A program made the position numbers and the translations under genes. Shown piece by piece: positions 16,210 to 22,414 of a stretch of DNA of 64,000 nucleotides (position 1 is its first letter; the number at the start of each line of letters is the position of its first letter). This stretch comes from Bacillus_BA fengqiuensis. Its GTDB lineage: Bacteria > Bacillota > Bacilli > Bacillales > Bacillaceae_H. The DNA is taken from the NCBI GenBank assembly GCA_030813035.1, contig JAUSTV010000010.1; one strand, written 5' to 3'. The notes beneath the pieces are model-generated. The model saw nothing but the letters and a program-made list of their open reading frames with translations. It searched no databases and was not told where the DNA came from.

Positions 16210-17394
16210 TTATTGTGCTGCGTTTTGAATGACCTCTGGAGCATCTTGACGGTAAGCCATTTTCCATGCTTCTAATACATTGTCTTTTGTTACTTTTAAC
16301 CCTGGAACAGCAACAAATGGCGGTACTTCTTTCCCAAGCAATGCATGTCCAGCCAAAATCGCCTCTGCAATACCCTGATCATACGGCAGCTGAGCTCCAA
16401 GCCCTTTTACATTTCCGCCAGAAGCGATTTCTAACGCAACGTTCGTACCTAAATCAACCGTTGTGATGACTAAATCTTCTTTTCCATTTGAACGCGCAGC
16501 AGATAAAACGCCTTCAGCCGGCACATCCCAAATGGCAAATATTCCGTCTAAATCTTTGTGTTTCGCTAACATGGCTGAAGCTACTTTTTCTGCATCGTTT
16601 GGAGTTGTAATTCCGTTGCTAGCTACAATTTCAATATCTGGATATTTTTCTTTAAGAGTTTTTTCAACTGCTTCTCTGCGCTGATTGTTTACAAAGAAAT
16701 CCACGTCATGGAAAATAACACCAACTTTTCCTTTTCCACCAAGCTGTTCACCTAAAATATCCCCTGCAGCCGCACCATTTCCATAATTGTCAGAAGCGAC
16801 AACGCTTACATAATCCTTGCCAGCTTCCAATCCAGCAGGCATGCTATCCATAAATACTAATTTTATCCCAGCCGCTGCAGCTTTTTTAAATGCTTCAGCT
16901 GTAGAAACAGGATCCACTGGCAAACTTACGATAATATCCGGATCTTTCGCCATTATTGTTTCGATATCAGCAATTTGTTTTTCTGGCTTAAATTGTCCAT
17001 CTGTAACAGCGACTACTTCAATGCCCATTCTTTCAAATGCTGCTTTTAAGCCGTTAATTTGAGCGGTGGAATAGTCGTTACCGGCATAGTGCATGGCAAT
17101 TGCGGCTTTATATTTACCTTCTTTAATTTTTTGAATTTCCTCTTCTGTCAGCTGAAAGTTCTTTGCGGAAACCGCAGTTTCTCCATGAGGTCCTTTACTT
17201 AATATTTCTTGGTCACCTGATATCTCTGGGTTAATGGTTAATGGTCCTGAACTCGGAAGCTCTACTGCTTTTACAGCGGTATTTTCTTTACTGCCGCTAT
17301 CCGCCGAATTTGAAGAAGTTTGGTTACCGCAACCAGCAAGTGCAACACAACCGCTTAATAGTATGGTCATTAACAACGAAGATTTTCTTTTCAT
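16210..17394 (-). CDS. Sugar-binding lipoprotein (RbsB-like), module copy C
   Basis: The protein has 394 residues. The N-terminus has Lys/Arg, a hydrophobic core and a lipobox LAGC with Cys22, so the mature protein is tethered outside the membrane. After a Ser/Asn-rich linker the two-domain binding fold runs from about residue 50 to the end (KYKAAIAMHYAGND, DPDIIVSLPVDPV, VVASDNYGNG, FAIWDVPAEG, VITTVDLGTN). No permease or ATPase gene is in the operon, unlike normal ABC importers. Either it works with a transporter elsewhere or it serves signalling; the kinase at 22415-24952 contains the same domain. Copies are at 1-796 and, as a fragment, at 10389-10541. Confidence 0.92.
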   Translation of the reverse strand: MKRKSSLLMTILLSGCVALAGCGNQTSSNSADSGSKENTAVKAVELPSSGPLTINPEISGDQEILSKGPHGETAVSAKNFQLTEEEIQKIKEGKYKAAIAMHYAGNDYSTAQINGLKAAFERMGIEVVAVTDGQFKPEKQIADIETIMAKDPDIIVSLPVDPVSTAEAFKKAAAAGIKLVFMDSMPAGLEAGKDYVSVVASDNYGNGAAAGDILGEQLGGKGKVGVIFHDVDFFVNNQRREAVEKTLKEKYPDIEIVASNGITTPNDAEKVASAMLAKHKDLDGIFAIWDVPAEGVLSAARSNGKEDLVITTVDLGTNVALEIASGGNVKGLGAQLPYDQGIAEAILAGHALLGKEVPPFVAVPGLKVTKDNVLEAWKMAYRQDAPEVIQNAAQ

Positions 17395-17422
17395 AAGGAT
17401 CCCCCTCTTTTTCTGTTCATGA

Positions 17423-17532
17423 TTAAATTTGCTTTACCATTTCGAAGCTTGATAAAGATTTTTTATCGAAGTCACTCCGGCAGGGTACCCTGCAACCCCG
17501 CTCCACGTATTTGTTTGATATCCAAATTTCAT
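17423..17532 (-). pseudogene. Isomerase remnant with internal deletion, module copy C
   Basis: Behind the same GGAGGAG site the minus strand encodes MKFGYQTNTWSG, then PAGVTSIK, the N-terminus of the isomerase at 823-1644. After about 24 codons it jumps into another frame encoding SLSSFE, that protein's C-terminus. About 240 codons are missing, so the gene is dead. Confidence 0.85.
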
Positions 17533-17645
17533 TGTTTCTCCTCCGCTTTCGAACAAATTACATGATGTATCCATAACGGAAGCCCATCACCTCCCCTAAA
17601 TGACAATCCATTTTGAAATAAAAAAAGTTATTAAGTAGCATTATT

Positions 17646-17659
17646 TGTAATCGGTTACA
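17646..17659. promoter_or_regulatory. LacI-family operator, copy C site 1
   Basis: TGTAATCGGTTACA differs by one base from the perfect island core. It lies in the promoter region of the copy C operon. Confidence 0.65.
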
Positions 17660-17796
17660 TATTATCTTAATTTAACACTATAACTCCCCTTTTAATCGGA
17701 ATATAAGTTGTGCTAAACATTTATAATCGGCTGCACTTTATTCAAAAATTCTTGTCATTTTACGACTTTCTTTTTCTTTTCTTCTCTATAAACGGA

Positions 17797-17812
17797 TTGT
17801 AATCGGTTACAA
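17797..17812. promoter_or_regulatory. Operator upstream of the lost lacI, copy C
   Basis: TTGTAATCGGTTACAA corresponds to the lacI-proximal operators of copies A and B. Downstream on the minus strand only the ribosome-site region and a few codons (ATGACAAGAATT) of the regulator remain. Confidence 0.62.
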
Positions 17813-18041
17813 TGTTGTTGTCTAATCGAATTCAGACATGAGTTTCTACCATTTGACCCCATTTTCTCTCCTGTTGAACGTAGATTGCATCCTTATAAAC
17901 AAAAAAACTAAAAAATTAAAAAAATTAAAAAACTCAGCAATCACTCGCTGAGACATTCAAAAGGTTTCCCGAAAATGTGAAGGCTGTCTGCTAAGTGCGG
18001 ACAGCCTAATCTATATAGAAATATTTAGTTTTATATACTTA

Positions 18042-18116
18042 TTAGGAAGATGTACCAGCTGCACCAAATTGTCCGGATAATTGTTGTTGAGCCGCAGTCG
18101 CAAGTCGCTTTGTGAT
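18042..18116 (-). pseudogene. 3' fragment of an alpha/beta-type small acid-soluble spore protein gene
   Basis: The minus strand reads ITKRLATAAQQQLSGQFG and ends AAGTSS. ITKRL followed by an AQQ-rich tail is the conserved C-terminus of alpha/beta-type SASPs, which coat spore DNA. The N-terminal two thirds are missing; an AAAGGAGG site lies just upstream of the remaining codons, so an internal deletion seems to have joined ribosome site and tail. Confidence 0.68.
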
Positions 18117-18249
18117 CTATCGCTTCCTCCTTTCTATTTCGTACGTTTTCAGCCGAACCTGCAAATGCAAAAGACAAAAGTCGATACTGGACTTTCAAAT
18201 AGCTTTTAATGAAAAAGATTCGTTCATTTTAATTGTTGGATTTTTAGAT

Positions 18250-18296
18250 ATGAAGGAAACTTCCATCAGTGGGGTCTTACTGCCCGTTAGAGCGGG
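18250..18296 (-). mobile_element. Minimal IS200/IS605-like end pair (R3), 47 bases
   Basis: Read on the minus strand it is TTTAT followed by CCCGCTCTAACGGG, then CAGTAAGACCCCACTGATGG and AAGTTTCCTTCAT. It thus has the left-end hairpin joined directly to the right-end tail of the repeat family at 6552-6766, without any interior. It looks like an internal deletion product. Confidence 0.6.
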
Positions 18297-18371
18297 ATAA
18301 AAAAGTAGTCTATTGTTAATATTAAAAGAGTGCTGGCACCAGTACAAAATAAATTTTAAGGGGAGTTTTAT

Positions 18372-18614
18372 ATGTCTAAGCAACAATCACAACAAGCAAA
18401 CAATCAAGGTAATCCAGTCTTACAGTCTCAACAATCAATCATTGACACATTTCAAGACATTGTAGGACAGGCGCAAGTCGATCTTGCCCAAGCTCAAGCT
18501 GGAGGAACTGAAGGTTCTATTAAGAAACATCAAGAACATCTTAATCAAGCGCAGACACAATTAACACAAGCCCAGACTGCTTATAATAATACTGCTGAAC
18601 AAATTCAAGAGTAA
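18372..18614 (+). CDS. Small glutamine/alanine-rich protein, unknown function
   Basis: The protein has 80 residues, with AAGGGGAG before the ATG and an intrinsic terminator just after the stop, so it is a complete small gene. It starts MSKQQSQQANNQGN and ends in a helical part with repeated (L/A)xQAQ units (DLAQAQ, LNQAQTQLTQAQTAY), likely a coiled coil. Composition and position between a spore-protein remnant and coat-related genes suggest a spore-associated protein, but it does not match the gamma-SASP repeat. I do not recognise the family. Confidence 0.72.
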   Translation: MSKQQSQQANNQGNPVLQSQQSIIDTFQDIVGQAQVDLAQAQAGGTEGSIKKHQEHLNQAQTQLTQAQTAYNNTAEQIQE

Positions 18615-18662
18615 ACGAATCAGATAGAGTGAAACTTCATTCAGTTAATACGTGATAAATTC

Positions 18663-18696
18663 AATAAGTTATCCACATAAGGATAGCTTATTTTTT
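18663..18696 (+). terminator. Intrinsic terminator of the small Q-rich gene
   Basis: AATAAGTTATCC pairs with GGATAGCTTATT around ACATAA and is followed by a T-run. Confidence 0.85.
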
Positions 18697-19025
18697 CAGG
18701 TACTTTTTACTTCATATTTAGTCGGGTTATGCTCTTTGCAAATAGTCGTGTCGTCTTTTATTTATATGCCTAAGAGGAATGACAGTGGAGTATTTCTGCA
18801 TTAGTTAAAAATCAACCCCCAGCGATAACAAAGCCATTCAAAAAATGAAATGTGACCCAATTGAACTATACAAACAAAAAGATATAATAAAACCCAGACT
18901 TGAAATTTCATTCTTAGTTTCAGGTCTGGATTTATTTAGTGAGCTATTAAACCGTGAATAATGAAACCTATTTTTATATACACAACATCTACGTTTGTCT
19001 CGTTTATGAAAGCGATGTAAAACGT
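18697..19025. other. Intergenic region with a hairpin at 18889-18934
   Basis: No gene is visible. AAACCCAGACTTGAAA pairs with the complementary TTTCAGGTCTGGATTT to form a stem that probably ends the adhB transcript coming from the right. Confidence 0.55.
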
Positions 19026-20162
19026 TTATGGCTTAAGAACGACTTTAATACACCCATCCGTTCTTGTGTCAAACACTTCATATCCATGTTTAGCTTGATC
19101 CAACGGCAACACATGTGTCACAACGTCACCTGGATCAACCTTGCCTTCGGCGACCAAATTATAAAGGTGCGGCATAATCGGGATAACCGGTGCCTGTCCC
19201 ATCCTGAGATCCACGTTCCGCTGGAATAGATCCCCAAGCGGGAAACCATTATAACGCCCGCCGTAAACACCTGTTATTTGAATCGTTCCAGCTTTACGTA
19301 CTGCTTGGGAAGCAATAACGATACCACCCATCGCTCCGCCATGAAGCTTCAAACCAGTTGCAAGAAATTCCATCGGTGTCATCTTCCCGCTCATTCCGGA
19401 ACAGTCGATCACGACATCCGCTCCACCTTGTGTAATCTCTTTTAAGTAATTTCCTATGTTTTCCTGCTGTTCAAAATTGACAATTTCGACATTATTGGTC
19501 CGTTTTGCATGCTGTAAACGGTAGTCAAGATAATCGACAGCAATGACTCTTTTCGCTCCTTTTAGCCAGGCGAATTTTTGCGCAAGCAGTCCTACTGGGC
19601 CACATCCAAGAATGATAACTGTATCATCGGCTTTAACACCGGCGTGTTCCACGCTCCAGTATGCTGTCGATGCTGCATCAGCAAGTGTTACTAATTTTTC
19701 ATCGTCCACTTCACAGTCATCCGGAATTTTGAACGGTGTAAAATTTCCGTAGGGAACTCGCATGTATTGCGCTTGACCGCCGGCAAACCCGCCGGTTGTT
19801 TCGGAATATCCGAAAAACCCTCCCATATCTCCATGAGGATTCGAATTGTCACATTGGCTTGTAATATCGTGTTTACAATACCAGCATTCGCCGCAGCTGA
19901 CGTTAAACGGGATGATCACCCGATCTCCCTTTTTAACTTTAGTAACGTCTGGACCTACTTCTTCGACAATCCCCATCGGCTCATGGCCGATTACATAGTC
20001 TGTAGGCATATTGGGAATCATGGCATGAATCAAATGCAAATCGGAGCCGCAAATCGCTGAAGTTGTAACTTTGATAATGATATCATCTGAGTTTTTAATT
20101 TCGGGATCTTTGACCTCTTTAACTTGCACATTTTTAATCCCTTGATACGTAACGGCTTTCAT
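19026..20162 (-). CDS. adhB: Zinc-type alcohol dehydrogenase AdhB-like, spore-coat cluster
   Basis: The protein has 378 residues, the same length as Bacillus subtilis AdhB. Zinc ligands are in AICGSDLHLIH and GHEPMG, structural cysteines in CGECWYCKHDITSQC, and the NAD motif is GCGPVGLLAQ. The insert with GFFGYSETTGGFAGGQAQY is typical of glutathione-independent formaldehyde dehydrogenase-like enzymes. RBS AAGGGGAG precedes the start. It follows two small CotF-type coat genes, as in the yraG-yraF-adhB operon of B. subtilis, and two related genes lie divergently. It may act on small alcohols or aldehydes at sporulation or germination; substrate unproven. Confidence 0.87.
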   Translation of the reverse strand: MKAVTYQGIKNVQVKEVKDPEIKNSDDIIIKVTTSAICGSDLHLIHAMIPNMPTDYVIGHEPMGIVEEVGPDVTKVKKGDRVIIPFNVSCGECWYCKHDITSQCDNSNPHGDMGGFFGYSETTGGFAGGQAQYMRVPYGNFTPFKIPDDCEVDDEKLVTLADAASTAYWSVEHAGVKADDTVIILGCGPVGLLAQKFAWLKGAKRVIAVDYLDYRLQHAKRTNNVEIVNFEQQENIGNYLKEITQGGADVVIDCSGMSGKMTPMEFLATGLKLHGGAMGGIVIASQAVRKAGTIQITGVYGGRYNGFPLGDLFQRNVDLRMGQAPVIPIMPHLYNLVAEGKVDPGDVVTHVLPLDQAKHGYEVFDTRTDGCIKVVLKP

Positions 20163-20179
20163 ATTTGTTTTCTCCCCTT

Positions 20180-20542
20180 TTATTTATTTAGCGTTGCGAA
20201 CATCCCATGTCGATCTGTATCGTTAGGGAAGAGCGGCATACCGGCAATTTTAACCGCAGTCTCAGCTGCTTTCACATCCAATGGAAATTGTTCATTAACG
20301 TCATAAGGATGAAGCCATCCCTTGTTAATCATGAGCTGGGATATTTCCCCGTGTAAGTCAATTGCGGCTTCCATTTGATTGCGTAAAACGCTTCTGAGCT
20401 CAGGGCTTGAAGTTTCTGTTATAGCCATCGCATAATTTCTCACCCCGTTTTTCACCGTCAACAAAAAATCCATTGCGAATGCGGAATCCGCAAGATTGGG
20501 CATCCCTTCAGCATTTCTTGGGTCCAAATAATCATTGTTCAT
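20180..20542 (-). CDS. yraF: CotF-like spore coat protein (YraF-like)
   Basis: The protein has 120 residues from the ATG at 20542, which follows GGAGGTG; the TTG at 20557 is part of that ribosome site. The CotF helical domain is recognised by FAMDFLLTVKNGVRNYAMAITETSSPELRSVLR and HGEISQLMINKGWLHPYD. It is the second gene of a three-gene series before adhB. The order and the paralogue at 21232-21531 agree with the B. subtilis yra cluster. Confidence 0.85.
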   Translation of the reverse strand: MNNDYLDPRNAEGMPNLADSAFAMDFLLTVKNGVRNYAMAITETSSPELRSVLRNQMEAAIDLHGEISQLMINKGWLHPYDVNEQFPLDVKAAETAVKIAGMPLFPNDTDRHGMFATLNK

Positions 20543-20557
20543 CTTTTTCACCTCCAA

Positions 20558-20773
20558 TTATTGTAGTTTGGCTGTTTTAGCTTTTGAGTATAAAGTAAGA
20601 AGTTCATTCACATCTTTAATGGATTGTTGTACGTCTTTTTCCATTAACGCTTTCAAATCATTATCAAAGCATAATCCTTGCATCAATTTCGATCTGAGTA
20701 GGCATATCGTTTTAAAGTTGAGGATTTCATGTGTTTCCATCGATTCATGAAATGCTAATTCATTTTGTTCCAT
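20558..20773 (-). CDS. yraG: Small CotF-associated coat protein (YraG-like)
   Basis: The protein has 71 residues behind GGAGGTG. It shares ESMETHEILNFKTICLLRSK with the protein at 21029-21232 (HETLEVHELLTFKNLCLTKA), so both are small helical coat-type proteins encoded ahead of a CotF partner. First gene of the series ending in adhB. Expression during sporulation is likely from the family, but no sporulation promoter was confirmed. Confidence 0.8.
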   Translation of the reverse strand: MEQNELAFHESMETHEILNFKTICLLRSKLMQGLCFDNDLKALMEKDVQQSIKDVNELLTLYSKAKTAKLQ

Positions 20774-21028
20774 ATGGTCACCTCCGAATTCTTTAACAAA
20801 GGTATTTTCTCCTTACGACGCTGTCTTTTATACAAGGAAACACGGACACATGAATATATATCAACCTTCTACGGAATCAAGGCTTTTTTTTAACATTAAT
20901 TTTGCCGGCATTAGGCGAGCCTTTTTAATGATTAGTGAGGAAAATGGGGGGCTATGCCCATAATGAATAAGAAAGCCTCTAATACGTAATATAAATAGGT
21001 AAATGATCATTATTAGGGAGTGAAAGTA

Positions 21029-21232
21029 ATGACAAAATACTTAGGGCTTCATGAAACGCTTGAAGTTCATGAATTATTGACCTTTAAAAATCTTTGTTTA
21101 ACAAAAGCCTCTACTATGATGGGATTGGTACAAGATGAGGAATTGAAAACTCTTCTTTCAGAGGATGTTAGTATGGGACAACAACAGATTGAACGATTAC
21201 AGGAACATTTAATAAATGGGAGGGAGCATTGA
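21029..21232 (+). CDS. yraE: Small coat-type protein (YraE-like)
   Basis: The protein has 67 residues, starting at the ATG at 21029 after AGGGAGTG; an in-frame GTG at 21020 belongs to the ribosome site. It contains HETLEVHELLTFKNLCLTKA, a two-helix motif shared with the YraG-like protein. Its TGA overlaps the ATG of the next gene (TGATG), so translation is coupled. Confidence 0.8.
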   Translation: MTKYLGLHETLEVHELLTFKNLCLTKASTMMGLVQDEELKTLLSEDVSMGQQQIERLQEHLINGREH

Positions 21233-21531
21233 TGACTAATTTTTTGCAAAACATGGCTGGTATGGGTGGAATGACAGACCAAGTGATAGCAACTGATTTT
21301 TTAATTTCTGCAAAGTCAGGGGTGATTAATACTGCTCTGGCTGTAACTGAAGCAGCCACTCCAGAATTAAGGGCAACATTACGAGAGCAGTTATCTTCCG
21401 CAATTGATACACATGAAAAAATAAGTAATTATATGATTGCTAAAGGGTACTACCACCCGCATCATTTGGATGAGCAATTACAGGTAGACATAGATACTAC
21501 ACAAACAGCATTAAATCTTTCACAACAATAA
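21232..21531 (+). CDS. yraD: CotF-like spore coat protein (YraD-like)
   Basis: The protein has 99 residues, the length of B. subtilis YraD. The ATG at 21232 overlaps the preceding stop; GGGAGG lies eight bases upstream. CotF-domain segments are TDFLISAKSGVINTALAVTEAATPELRATLR and HEKISNYMIAKGYYHPHH. It pairs with the YraE-like gene as a divergent half of the coat cluster and ends at a strong terminator. Confidence 0.85.
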   Translation: MTNFLQNMAGMGGMTDQVIATDFLISAKSGVINTALAVTEAATPELRATLREQLSSAIDTHEKISNYMIAKGYYHPHHLDEQLQVDIDTTQTALNLSQQ

Positions 21532-21540
21532 CTTATGTTT

Positions 21541-21570
21541 AGGAGAACTGTTGGCTTGTTCTCCTTTTTT
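21541..21570 (+). terminator. Intrinsic terminator after the YraD-like gene
   Basis: AGGAGAAC pairs with GTTCTCCT and is followed by six T. Confidence 0.88.
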
Positions 21571-21640
21571 CATTTAGTTTGATAGCCGAAAGCTTTCAGG
21601 TTCTCGGGGAATTCTTTAAGTTTCTCGACATGACGAAAAA

Positions 21641-21661
21641 GCTCAGCAATAATTACTGAGC
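21641..21661 (-). terminator. Intrinsic terminator after the LytTR regulator gene
   Basis: GCTCAG pairs with CTGAGC around a nine-base loop; on the minus strand TTTTTC follows. It ends the kinase/regulator transcript. Confidence 0.8.
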
Positions 21662-21670
21662 TTCGATCAT

Positions 21671-22381
21671 TTAAAATGATTTGCAGTGTTGTAATTCAGC
21701 TAATTTATGCTTTGAAACCTTAGCTGTCTCATTATAGTTTTTAAAATACCCTTTGTACATTTGACCAACTTTTTCGATTTTTGTTAAAAAATCTAAATTA
21801 ATGATATAAGACCTGTGGGATGCCATGAACCTAGAATCAAGAGTATCTTCAAAACTGGTCAGTGCTTCATTCGTTTCAAATTTTTGATTGATTGTATGGA
21901 TGACGGTTTTTCTGTCCATTCTTTCGATAAATAGAATCTCATCAAGTGGAATAAATGTTATCGCTTTTTGTTGTTTAATCATTAAATCTTTTTTAAACGT
22001 CATTTCTTTATCCGCATTCGAGGTAAGAGCTTGTACCGCCCTCTCCAAAGCAGCATACAGCCTATTCCTCTCAATCGGTTTTAAAATATAGTCAACCGCT
22101 CTCACATTGAAGGCTTCTACTGCATAGTCATCATGGCCGGTAATAAAAATCACCTGTAACGAAGGAAGGAATTCTTTACATGATTTAACCGCTTCCATAC
22201 CATTCAATAAAGGCATTCCGATATCGACCAAAGCAACATCCGGCTTTTCCTTCATAACATATTGTATCAATTCCTCACCGTTCGCGGCTTCTCCGACAAC
22301 TTTAAAGTTCGGTAAATTGCCAATAAAGTGCTTTAACAATTTTCTTGAGGCAGCATCATCTTCTGCAATCAACACTTTCAT
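21671..22381 (-). CDS. Response regulator with LytTR DNA-binding domain
   Basis: The protein has 236 residues: a receiver domain (about 1-120; acidic pair EDD at 7-9, phospho-acceptor Asp53 in VALVDIGMPLLNG, Lys in YILKPIE) and a C-terminal LytTR domain (about 140-236, with EILFIERMDRKTVIH and FMASHRSYIINLDFLTKI). It lies 33 bases after the kinase-binding-protein fusion gene and is evidently its partner. LytTR regulators usually control transport, virulence or cell-surface genes; here the sugar island is the obvious candidate target, by inference. Confidence 0.92.
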   Translation of the reverse strand: MKVLIAEDDAASRKLLKHFIGNLPNFKVVGEAANGEELIQYVMKEKPDVALVDIGMPLLNGMEAVKSCKEFLPSLQVIFITGHDDYAVEAFNVRAVDYILKPIERNRLYAALERAVQALTSNADKEMTFKKDLMIKQQKAITFIPLDEILFIERMDRKTVIHTINQKFETNEALTSFEDTLDSRFMASHRSYIINLDFLTKIEKVGQMYKGYFKNYNETAKVSKHKLAELQHCKSF

Positions 22382-22414
22382 CTGGTGGTCCCCCTTTTCC
22401 TCCTTAGCATTTTC

